A stretch of 64,000 nucleotides of DNA, taken from Evernia prunastri (Eukaryota; Ascomycota; Lecanoromycetes; Lecanorales; Parmeliaceae). Every line of letters starts with the position of its first letter. Positions within the stretch are counted from its first letter, which is position 1. Shown in pieces: positions 55,116 to 64,000 of the stretch. The notes below the pieces were generated by a model. It saw only the letters and a program-made list of their open reading frames with translations, had not been told where the DNA came from and searched no databases. Made by a program: the position numbers and the translations under genes. The stretch covers positions 62,001-126,000 of the forward strand of contig NKYR01000057.1 in NCBI GenBank assembly GCA_003184365.1. The letters run 5' to 3'.

Positions 55116-55426
55116 GAAATCGACTTCCGCGTTAGCGGGAAATCAAATGAAATCAACTTGATTTCATTTAGCCCTGTAAGATAGACATTGATATGTTGAC
55201 GTAAGTGTGGGTGGGAGAGTGGTGGGAGAATACCTGTTCAGAAGATATGGTATTTAGAGTGCCATTGCTGATTGTCGAGTTGGCCGAAACGAAGGAGGAC
55301 TATGGCGTATAATGTTTTGCAAGGCTGTCTTAGAGACATAAACAGCTATAGAGGTTTCACTTTTCGGCAGTATAAAGTCATTTTTCCACTACGTACTTGA
55401 TTTATACTCGTCGTTCGTTTAGTGAA
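55116..55426. other. Intergenic, short inverted repeat
   Basis: 311 bp with one notable element: AAATCAAATGAAATCAACTTGATTTCATTT at about 55139-55169, an inverted repeat with ~13-bp arms. Otherwise nothing is recognised; it should contain the 3' end of the minus-strand gene to the right. Confidence 0.4.
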
Positions 55427-56602
55427 TTAAGAAGTTGCAACGAAAGTATCTGCTGTATCCGCACCCTCTGAATCTAGCTCTCGTCCAACCCACATTTCGA
55501 CAAGCTTTCGACTACCTTGCTTATATATTGTTGTGACACGGCCTTCCCAGTTATTGATAGTGGCAACGTCGTTACCTAAAGACACCGCGCATCGTGCTAA
55601 ATGTTGCCATGTCAAATCGTTTTGCACTTCGTTGGCAATTTCAATGACTGCGTGTACTCTCCCATCATAGCTAGAAGTCCAGCGGGCGCTGCCGCCTGGC
55701 TGTAGAATTGATGTCACGGGGTCTTGGGGGGGGTTTCTAACTATCCATAACATCATATACTCCAAGCATTGAAGCCAAGGTCTTTCTGGAACGACGGCAT
55801 CGTAAGAAAGTCCACCTCCCGTAACATTTGTAGTTTGACTAGGGGTGCGAGTTGCCGCATTTGATGAGAAGCTTGATGTAGTGTCGTTGCTGATTTGCAG
55901 TGTTCGGTCCACTTCGCCAGGTGGCTGCTCACTCTTAATCGTTACTACTCCTAATGCCAGACTTAGTTCTTCATCGTGAGCGTTGTAGATACCAGCTATA
56001 ATCTCTCCAGGCCAAGTAGGCTGGGACAGGACATCGCGTAGTATCCAACAATAGCATATTCCCACTTGCCATGGCGTGAGGACTGCCTGAGCTAGAAATG
56101 TTGGCTCTGTGATGTGCAGTATTCTTCGAAAGGGTGAGAAACTTTCTGCTGTATAGGCGTTTGTAATGGGGTTGTTGGTGTTAAGTTTCCAGGTTTCATA
56201 GACCTTGAAAAAGATGCTTGCTACCAATTGAGCGCCTTTGAATGGACGTAGCCATAGGCTGTATTCGATCTTAGTTGCCATCTCCGGATGACTCTGAGGA
56301 TTCAATGGAAGAAGAAGAGTTCTCGAGGAATTGATTGATTGATTGGTGTGTAGTTGTACAAGCGTAAGCGGGTTTCCAGAATCGCTAAGTTCACTTGATC
56401 TACTCCGATTTAGCTATCTAAAGCGTAAATTTTTGTTATTTGATACAGACCCTGATAATGAAGGGATGGGAGGTAGATATTGAAGTGGCAATCCCATCGA
56501 CGGACCTTGCAACGTCGACTCTGAAGAATTGATCGCATTTGAATACGCTGTTCCGGACCAGAGACCCAAGTAGGTCAACAAAATCCACACAATGCGATGC
56601 AT
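55427..56602 (-). CDS. Predicted secreted protein of unknown function
   Basis: Two exons: 56602-56451 and 56384-55427; 369 residues. The first ~21 residues (MHRIVWILLTYLGLWSGTAYS) form a good signal peptide. The mature part has LPPIPSLSGDSGNPLTLVQLH, SLWLRPFKGAQLVASIFFKVYETWK, a region with Trp-rich helices (PWQVGICYCWILRD) and the ending GRELDSEGADTADTF. There are a few N-glycosylation-type sites (NVT, NDT). I do not recognise a domain. The junction is in phase 2 and the sequence before the second exon's first methionine reads as protein, which supports the model. It lies next to the LTR cluster in the gene-poor right part. Confidence 0.6.
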
Positions 56603-58581
56603 ACTGTAGGGTCGAATTCAACAAAGGCCGGCGATAGTGACAATACAACAAATAGTTTGAATGTACGGAAACTTACACACAGAGTTCTGACCGCCAACGC
56701 CGTAGTCTGAGGGGATCGCACTCTGGGACAACCACACTTAAATGAAATCACACGCTTTGTAGAGCCGTACACCGACGTGATCCTTTAGATGAGGCTGATG
56801 TTAGTATTGTCTAGAAGTTTTGGTGCAGACCTCGATACGTGGCAACAAACGCTATTTTACACAATACGCAGGACTGCCGCAAGCGATTGCTGTTTGAATG
56901 CGGCAGAGGTGTACAATATCCGGGTCATCGATCTTCGCAAGCTGATTGAATCGGATAGACGGTCATTTCCGCAAGGATCACTCCGATCCGAGCGTGTTTC
57001 TGTCGCTATGTTGTAGTTGCGACTGGTCGCGACGATCGGGTCGTTTAGAATAGAAGCGCAGGGAGCGCAAGACAAGACAAGACACGAACCACATTGTTGC
57101 CGGTCGACATTGGAGAAGAAAGTAGGATATAGTGATCCCTCTGCAGCGATCAAGACTTGATCCAAGCTCAAAGCCCTCCAACGTCTCGGGCTACAGAAGA
57201 ACTTCTACAGGGTCGGCTGGGTAGGATAATGATGTCACATCAAATTCTCTTCACGTTGTGGACGACGTAGCCGAGGCTGTAGACGAAACGTCTCCTCTCC
57301 TGCAACATCCGTAATGCGGAGTATTGAGCATGGATTTGTGTTACTATGTTGAATTATGAAGGAATGATTGAGTGATTATCCAGGAAGAAGAGTGCTGAGA
57401 AGGTATTTGTGGTAGTCCTGCTTACCACGAAGTGAGCTGGCTGAAGTCGTTTTCGAGCCACTAAGCCACAGTCTCAACGCTGTGGTGCAGGAAATTTCAA
57501 CATGCGAGGACCACGGTGTCCCTACGGCCGAATGTTTTGTCTACAACACAGTGCAGGTTCAACTCTGGAGATAATAAGCGAGAGGCCTTATGTCTGCGAA
57601 GAGGATAAAGCTCTTCAATAATGTCGGTGACAGCCTTAGCTATGGCTTCCGATCCAGCATGAAGCAGTTGGAAGCCTGCACCGGTAGTGTCCGACCATAT
57701 GTGTAGACACTGAACAAAGTGTTGCAAGGGACAAGCCGAGCCCTCATACTCTAAGCGGCAAACCGCCAAGGCCTCACCTGTTGGCTGTCAAGTAAACTGA
57801 ACTCCATTCATCGAACTCACAACTTTCGTACTCATCAAGGTTGTTGTGATATAGGGAGAGGTAGAGCCGAGGATTAATTGGACAGTGATTTTGGTGGTGA
57901 TATTATCGTTAGTGCAGAAGCTGCTCTGGGTGTAGTCTACTCGACGCCTCTGCAAATCACTTCCTTTCCGTTAAAATATAGTCACGCTGCCAGCTTTGTC
58001 CAGCCGAAGCTTGGCGCGATGCCGGTACGTCATTGACCTTCTTTTGAGAGCGCAGTTGCATCCTGCTTCTACGCTCTTTCTGTGTAGAAGGCGCTTGTAG
58101 GAGCGACAATAGGTTCAATGGTTCTCTGTTTGGAGTCGGCCAGTTTGTAACGGGATTACCGTGTCTTCATACTATCGTGGTGGTTCAACTCGGTCCTGGA
58201 TTCCCACTCAAGTCGAGAATCTGATCATGTCGCACACATGCACACTAGGAGCTCGCCAATCTGGTTTCTGCTCAATGGTAAATCACTTGATTTGATCCGT
58301 TACACTCGTAAAGTTTAGTCAGTTCTTTCATTGCTTTAATCAACTTAGATAATTCTTTCATCGTGAGCATCGAAATCACAAATCCTAGCCCAGATACCGT
58401 CTCTATACTCGCATGGAATAACCTCTTTGAGAACACAATGCAGCTATCCGTCCTTTTTACTACTAACTCGCGTTAGGTTCTTTGTAAAAACGAAAAATAA
58501 AATAAAAATCCTATTTTAATTTTACTCGAACTTTCAATTATATTAATTCACTTGGAAGTTCGTTCCCCAGAATGTTCTTTA
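56603..58581. other. Gene-poor 2 kb with one possible exon
   Basis: The stretch is mostly without coding character. One minus-strand block, 57770-57497, is open for 91 codons and looks protein-like (VCRLEYEGSACPLQHFVQCLHIW...GRRDTVVLAC). It begins after a plausible acceptor, but I find no 5' exon: the upstream frame (DEYESCEFDEWSSVYLT) is out of phase. It may be the last exon of a small cysteine-containing protein or a decayed gene. Confidence 0.3.
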
Positions 58582-59759
58582 TCATCCCCTCGCCACCCGA
58601 ACGATAATCCTACTCCCGGCAACTAGATTGAGAGTAAACCCAGTCAGTATCCTACGACCCTAAGCCGCACCAATAGATTACTTACATTCCCCACTCCACG
58701 CCCCTTCACTCCCAAACCTAACACACATCCCCACAGCAGCCACCGCAGCGCCCCACAGATCATACCACCGCGCCGTTGCAGGCGCTCCTTCAATGCTGAC
58801 CTCGATGGCACATTGTCCGTCGCCTGGGTTGTCCGTAGTGATCAGCTCAACTTATACATGCGGGTCGGGAAAGAGTATTGTACCGCTAAGGAATTCGACG
58901 GGCAATTTTACGTCGATGTCTTCTGTCCCGTCGGCGCCAAAGACGGCAGGCTGATCAGAGGCGGGCATGTTGCGTAAGACTCGGCGGCAGCTTCGAAACT
59001 CCGGAGAAGAGTGAGTCATGGCTGGCGGTATGCAACGGATGTTGGATGGGTCATATTTTTGGACGGTAAGGGAGAGATGGTTTTGTTGGCCTATTCGGTG
59101 GTGCAGAGCGTTAGATTTCCTGCAAAGCGATTTTATCCGATATTTTGAGTCATCTTGCGTGGGAGCGATGTGCGTGCTCACCCAAACTCTCAACGATTCC
59201 ACCTTGCTGCCGGTATCGTACGCAGGAGTTGAGCACGACGAACGCGGCAGAGCTTAGCTTGCTCCAATACACGCGGTCCGACGAACCCGTCTCCGAGGGA
59301 AAGATGTCGATGATGCATGTTCCGTCAGCTGCGCAAGCTACATCAGCAGAAGGAATAAGAAGAAAAAGAAGAGCAAGAGTTAAAGGGCATGAAGGAATTG
59401 CAGGAAGACAGACAGCTGGAGGACCGGTACAGAAGATTGACGTCCCAATTGCCGGAAGAGCGGTCACCAAAGTTAAGAGTTGTGCTGGAGAAGGGGATCT
59501 GTTTGTATGCGTCGACGCAACTGGAGCCGGAAGGTTCGCCGAAAGAGGTTCTGTCGCACTTGTATTTTACCCTAGCTGCCATAGATGCGGTCATTTCTGT
59601 TGTGTTGATAGGGTGAAGGTTGAGTCCCGCTGGGTTGTTGAACGCGGGACTGGAGGACAGGAGGTCCGCTCTTAGCGTTCGATCATTCTCGGCGTTCCTA
59701 AGGATCGATGATACTGTGGAGAAGTATAAGATTGTGGAGACAAGAGGCAAGAAGACCAT
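58582..59759 (-). CDS. Small secreted protein of the FG-P-SC-DA-IP type, unknown function
   Basis: Five exons: 59759-59414, 59328-59182, 59090-58884, 58823-58686, 58622-58582; 292 residues. A signal peptide-like start (MVFLPLVSTILYFSTVSSIL) is followed by a two-part mature region. Part one has SFGEPSGSSCVDAYKQIP, LNFGDRSSGNWDV, SSDGTCIIDI and LNSCV; part two has RCIPP, SCRRVLRNMPAS, FGADG, LPVEFLSGDGQCAIEV and WYDLWGAAVAAVGMCVRFG. This repeated layout (C..VL..MP, FG, C.I.I, WYD.W.AA..V..MCV) is what I recall from a common family of secreted ascomycete proteins with no assigned function. Introns are 60-91 nt; the fourth exon junction removes an in-frame TAA at 58854-58852. Eight cysteines suggest disulfides. 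Confidence 0.7.
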
Positions 59760-61211
59760 GATGAATCTCGTCAAAGACGTCGAAAGAGATGACAAGTTGA
59801 ACAAGAAAAAGCTGAATCAAGTGCAAGTTTACCAAGCAGTTGTGCTCGTTAGGTCTTGCAAGCGACATTGGAAACAGTGCGCAAAAGCCTGTGGTTGGCT
59901 GCGCGTTTCTTGGCCCACCGATCGTTAAAGCGCATGTTCGCCAGTAAATGAAAGTTTCTGGAGGACCTATTCCGTAATGAGATGATGGTTTTATATACAA
60001 CATCGAGCTTTGCAAATCTTCGGTTATGGCTCTCGAGCTTTTTTCGAGGCATGATAGTGCTTCAACAGCTTGCCTTTCTTGATTTTTCCCATCACTTCCG
60101 CGCTCGTCAAATTTCTAAGTCCTGAACTTGGAAAGTCTTCTCTCAGCCTCGCACGAGTACCCTAGCACTGCCGAGTATCTCGAAGTGGGGCTACTCTCAC
60201 GCTTCTGCTCCCACCTCTTGTTGCACCTTTCAACCTACTCTTTTTGATGCCCTTGAATCCTTATAGTTAATCTTATGACATGCTTCAACGTGCCAAACAG
60301 GAGACAATACCGAAGCTAGAATCTAATCTGCTCTCGTTCTCTATTCCTTACTGCGTACGTTCTTTTTCTGCGAGACTGCTCATGGCTTGGTTGGGGAATT
60401 ACACGACGGCTCTGCTGCCCGTAGTCAGTCAGCGGGCTCAAAGGGTTATGTAATGAAAGGTTTAGCTCCGCGAATGGTTTCTCTGAGGAAATGGGATGTC
60501 TAGCGTTGCGTTGCTCGTTAGTTATGTCAAAACATTTAGCAAGCACTGGCAAACAGCCATGACAATACCAACGTCCTATTGAACTCTAGAGTCTCGATCG
60601 ACCTGGTGAGACATCCTTCAGGAGTTTCTTGCACAAGAAATACCTATCAAGATTCCCATCAAGCCAAATTGCCAGCGGAAAGGAGCCCTTTTTGGAGTTA
60701 CCAGACGGTTCGGCAAATTTCTGGGAGTGAAGTTTGCTTACAGGTAGAATAATCTCCTTCAAAGTACTATAGGACTGTCCTTGTAAAGCGGCTCCGGCAG
60801 TACTACCGAAATAATAGAACATCGCAGGTTGTACTGAAAAGCTCGGGTACACTTATCAAAATCATGTGCTAACATTAGCATAAGAGCCAACTTTTAAATG
60901 TGCTGAAGATTGTGAAAGATTGCGGAACACTGTAGTAGGAAGCAATACCCAGGGAAATATATGATAACGGGAACTGCTAGTATCAGAAAACATTGAGTCG
61001 GAGTGAGAGCTTTCACGGCGGACGATAAAGATTGGGTGTGGCTGGCCACTGGAGAGGCTTACCATTCCGAGGATCCCAGGCGGTTTAGGTTGACCTTTGT
61101 TGAAATAGAAGATTCAATTACGTTTGAAGAGGTGTGTTGAAGGGACTTGAAGGTATCGTGGCGAAGATCCTGGCTGGCATTGAGAGTGAAGGCTTGCACT
61201 TGCCCTGATTA
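59760..61211. other. Gene-poor stretch, no secure gene
   Basis: 1.45 kb without a convincing gene. The minus strand has protein-like but disconnected blocks, for example 60852-60586 (GSTAGAALQGQSYSTLKEI) and 61065-60862. I could not join them with good splice sites or an initiator. They may be relics of a decayed gene. Confidence 0.35.
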
Positions 61212-61581
61212 ATGTCGACATTGCCAAAGATCAACGCCGCACGTAATGAAGCCTTTGAGGGCCAGGTGCTGGTTATCAGCAGATATAAGATGATTTGCAC
61301 TTTAGGCATTGAATCCTGAATTAGAAGAAACAAATGCCGTCGTTGTTGAGAGCAGGCAGACTGGTGTATCTCCCTTGGCCTGCCATGTCAACATGGAGGA
61401 ATTAGGGAAGATCACCTTTACTGATGACAGCAACTCGGACAACTTGCTTCAACGTTGCTTCGAGAGCGCTGCTAGATCTATCACACCCTCGATGAGAAGG
61501 ATAAAGAAGAAATATAAAGTGGAGGCTAAGAATGATGGAGAGCTGCGACCGAGGTTCTACGTTTGTCAGAGCTACAGCTAA
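61212..61581 (+). CDS. Possible small two-exon gene, unrecognised
   Basis: An ATG at 61212 opens 18 codons (MSTLPKINAARNEAFEGQ) to a gtgctg donor. After a 40-nt intron (61266-61305) the frame continues for 91 codons to a stop at 61579-61581. The product, 109 residues, would be hydrophilic with a basic helix (SMRRIKKKYKVEA). No domain is recognised. The minus strand over 61118-61307 also has an open frame with a signal-peptide-like start (MPKVQIILYLLITST), so strand assignment is open. Low confidence. Confidence 0.28.
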
Positions 61582-61763
61582 TTTCTCTATCGCCTAAAGC
61601 TAGGTCGAGCTAGTCGATTTAAAAAGAAACAGCCCCTCGCAAAGTCTGCTCCAACCGACTTATAAATAGTTTTACCTTCAATTTTCCTTGGATTTGCTCT
61701 TTCATCAACTCAACTAGAGGTCGGGTTTCTAAAACGTTTCATCGCAGACTATCTCACTTATAC

Positions 61764-62835
61764 CTACGCGTATCCAGACTCACTTTCGCCTGAAGTCCCC
61801 TCGGGGGCTTTCGCGTAAAGCACGACGCCATTCGGAGCAAACTCACTTACAACCTTTTGACCGCCTTCCTGTCTCACCACCCATTCAGCAAAAGCGTCTG
61901 CCATATCCTTGTAAGCCTTATTTACAACCTGCACACCTGCAAGTGCTCGAGCGGGTTCCAGTAAGATCCCGGTCTTATCGTCATCCTTGCCCTCCATCTG
62001 ATTCATCATCAGTAGGTTTCGTAAACAAGTTTGCACTGTGGGTTTGGTCAGCTAATCATACGTATATTTTTATGTTCTCTCTGACACATTGATTAACTCC
62101 GTACCAGGTGCCACGATCTGTGAGCGTATACTCCTGCAACTTCGTCGCTGTTGCTAGTGCTTGATATGGGGTTTCTGGGCTAACATGATAGAAGAATGAG
62201 GATGGGTATGACCACGGGGTCTGTCCGATCGATGTCCAAATGGCGGATCCCTTGATATGGTGGCAGATCTATCATAACGTGAGAGAAAGCGCACGGTGCT
62301 GTCGGGCTTGGTGGAAGCGATGGAGATTTGAGAGAACTGCTCTTCGACGGTGGCACTGGGAGCAGTAGGAAGTTCAGCATGGTTGTCTTTCAGACCTTCA
62401 TTACCCATATGAGATAAATTCGTTTCGTGTAGGGATTCTACTTAAGTGCTCATAGTTACCAACAAGCAAGAAGTGATCTCGCCACGCATAAACGTGCTTA
62501 TCTGCGATGCCCTGCGCTTTCGGGATGTCCTCCGCCGCCTCATTGTAGGTAATACTCAGATCTGCAGAATCGTCTACGAGATGGTTGAAAGACGCCGTGG
62601 TGTCGGATGTTATCCAGGATACGGTGAAGGCCGAGTACTTTGTCCCACTGACTTGGTCATCAAGGAAGGCATCCGCCAACGCTCTGAGGAGGCCAGACTG
62701 CCCGGCTCCACCTGTGGCAACTCGTAGTCCATTCGGTGATTTGTTGCCCATGACTGTACCATAGCATACCTCTGTTGGTTGAACCTCGCAGGTAGTTTGC
62801 TGGGCAGAAGCATCTGATTCTGGACGGGAAGCCAT
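61764..62835 (-). pseudogene. TupA-like solute-binding protein, frameshifted
   Basis: Three exons: 62835-62460, 62395-62062, 61997-61764. The protein has GLRVATGGAGQSGLLRALADAF, DLSITYNEAAE and YAWRDHFLLVG in exon 1, FSQISIASTKPDSTVRFLSRYD in exon 2 and LLEPARALAG and GGQKVVSEFAPNGVVLY in exon 3. This is the type 2 periplasmic-binding fold of tungstate/molybdate TupA-like proteins, a bacterial family also found as secreted proteins in fungi. Near 62257-62262, after RYDRSAT, the frame shifts by one base: ACC-AT-ATC stands where the next residues (IKGSAIWTSIGQTPW) demand another phase. Either the gene is dead or one base is missing in the assembly. From the ATG at 62835 there is no signal peptide, but the open frame just upstream is hydrophobic (FFELSLCAVI), so a 5' exon may be missing. 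Confidence 0.65.
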
Positions 62836-63604
62836 GATAACAGCACAAAGAGAGAGTTCAAAAAACAAAACTGCTGGCAGCGAAGAATTGACCGAACCGG
62901 AGAGAGGAAAATCGAGAGCTTGAAGAAAGCGGGGATATTATCCTTATCTGGGGGGCTTGTCAATTCCAATTGGTCGGAATGATACTCTAAATGACTGCGC
63001 TCTTTAATGCTAGCCAACGGCGTTGAAAACGCTTTATGAAAATAGTGAGGCGGGCAGAACTGTTAGAAACTCAGATATTAGAAAGAAAAGGAAAATTACT
63101 GCCTGAGATATCAGCCTACGTCCGAGCTGCTGACTACATCATGGACACCAAGAAATGTTAACCTCGTACTCAGATCCGAACGTAAATCTTTGAATGAATA
63201 CGTCCCGCGCGCAAATTTACGGCATCTTCGCGCTGGACCTCATACCGCTTTTTTAATAATACGTCAAAGTATTATATTATATGTCTGCCTTGAAAGATCG
63301 ACCTTTAAACAACAAGCGTTATGGTGTCGAAGCTTCTCCAATCGAATTTACCCCTGTAAGAATCCTTCCTGACAGTTGAGAGGCGGGATCGTTGATGGAT
63401 TGCGTCATCACTTTACGAGTACGCCTCTGCCTCTAGATGGACACATAGTTATCTGTGGTGTAAATTTATTCGATACGCTTCCTAATCGATGCTTGACTAT
63501 ATAAACAAGGAAGCCTCCGGTTTCAAAGAAAACTGAAAGGAGACGGCTTGCTCAATCACTGCGTTCATCAGCCTGACAGCTTCACTCTCAGCTTTGTTGT
63601 CGGA
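62836..63604. other. Intergenic region
   Basis: 769 bp between the TupA-like gene and the P450 start. Nothing is recognised beyond a possible missing 5' exon for the former. Confidence 0.4.
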
Positions 63605-64000
63605 ATGGCACCATTCAAGGTATTTCTTGGCTCTTCTATTACTACCGCCTTCCTTCTCAAGCTTTATGATGCATCGTGTCTACCAAGCCGATCCCTCGCG
63701 ATGACGGCTTTCGAGATCTTCGCTATTGAGATCTTAGTATGGCTTGTGTGGCGGTGCCTCCTGTATCCCAACGTGTTCAGTCCTCTTCGTGTATTGCCAG
63801 GACCTTCGGTATGTCCACTCCGCCACTTCTGTCCTCCGACTTTCCAAACTTAGCCGATGCTAGGGTGGTTCATTCTTGATGGGTCAATCTTCAAACCTAA
63901 GACAAGACCCCAATGGCCAAGCGGAACTATATCGCACCTGGTCTGATCAAATCCCAAACCACGGTATCATCAGGTATCTGGACATTTTCAACTCAGAAGT
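63605..64000 (+). CDS. Cytochrome P450, 5' part (cut by window end)
   Basis: Exon 1 is 63605-63808 and exon 2 starts at 63864 and runs off the window. The N-terminus has a membrane anchor (ITTAFLLKLYDASCLP and FEIFAIEILVWLVWRCLLY), then LRVLPGPSGGSFLMGQ, the proline-rich hinge that precedes every microsomal P450 core. After it come ELYRTWSDQIPNHGIIRYL and IFNSE. This layout matches fungal family members of the long-chain or secondary-metabolism type. The heme-binding cysteine and I-helix lie outside the window, so subfamily cannot be given. The acceptor gatgctag is chosen over the nearer aacttag because only it keeps the PGP-GG frame. Confidence 0.8.

Noticed and set aside
58852..58854. Premature TAA in the cysteine-rich secreted protein
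   Set aside because: A 60-nt intron (58883-58824) with normal sites removes it and joins LPVEFLS to GDGQCAIEV as the family expects.
55427..64000. Secondary-metabolite gene cluster at the right end
   Set aside because: Only the start of one P450 is visible and there is no polyketide synthase, NRPS, terpene synthase or cluster regulator in the window.

Overview
The window looks like nuclear DNA of a filamentous ascomycete (Pezizomycotina). Most genes carry 46-150 nt GT-AG introns with CTAAC/CTGAC-like branch sites. The gene set is fungal (Nab3, Pom152, Atg4, Sqs1, long cystathionine gamma-synthase, Kgd2), and AT-rich transposon relics show the decay expected from repeat-induced point mutation (RIP). 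There is no sign of bacterial operons, CRISPR or prophage. Gene models below were built by hand from frames, splice sites and remembered family signatures; no search was run.

Layout. 1-3000 is a transposon nest: a decayed Ty3/gypsy pol broken by a younger minus-strand chromodomain gypsy element with 223-bp LTRs. It contains single-N junctions with duplicated flanks that look like assembly artefacts. 3340-3555 is a pure purine tract. 4261-52428 is a compact housekeeping block with about 20 genes: LETM1-like, Nab3, kinesin-10-like, Utp6, ICT1-like hydrolase, Smc6, cystathionine gamma-synthase, Utp22, Pom152, UCH37/BAP1-like hydrolase, an unknown conserved protein, an FBXO21-like protein, Jjj1, Sqs1, Atg4, histones H2B and H2A, complex I B22, and Kgd2. 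A 5'-truncated LINE with a 17-bp target duplication sits at 8942-10368, and a 562-bp hairpin-rich MITE at 34797-35362. 52429-64000 is accessory: a family of 171-bp LTRs around very short interiors, two predicted secreted proteins, a frameshifted TupA-like solute-binding protein, and the start of a cytochrome P450.

Organisation. From the kinesin gene to Kgd2 the strands alternate almost perfectly, making eight head-to-head pairs that each share one intergenic region (195-732 bp), with tail-to-tail gaps down to 97 bp. Functional links are ordinary: Utp6 and Utp22 belong to the small-subunit processome, H2A/H2B are a classic divergent histone pair, and B22 and Kgd2 are both mitochondrial energy proteins. 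I did not find a convincing new multi-gene system. The most interesting items are the alternating divergent layout, the hairpin MITE, the miniature LTR family, the decayed bacterial-type binding protein and the cysteine-rich secreted protein.
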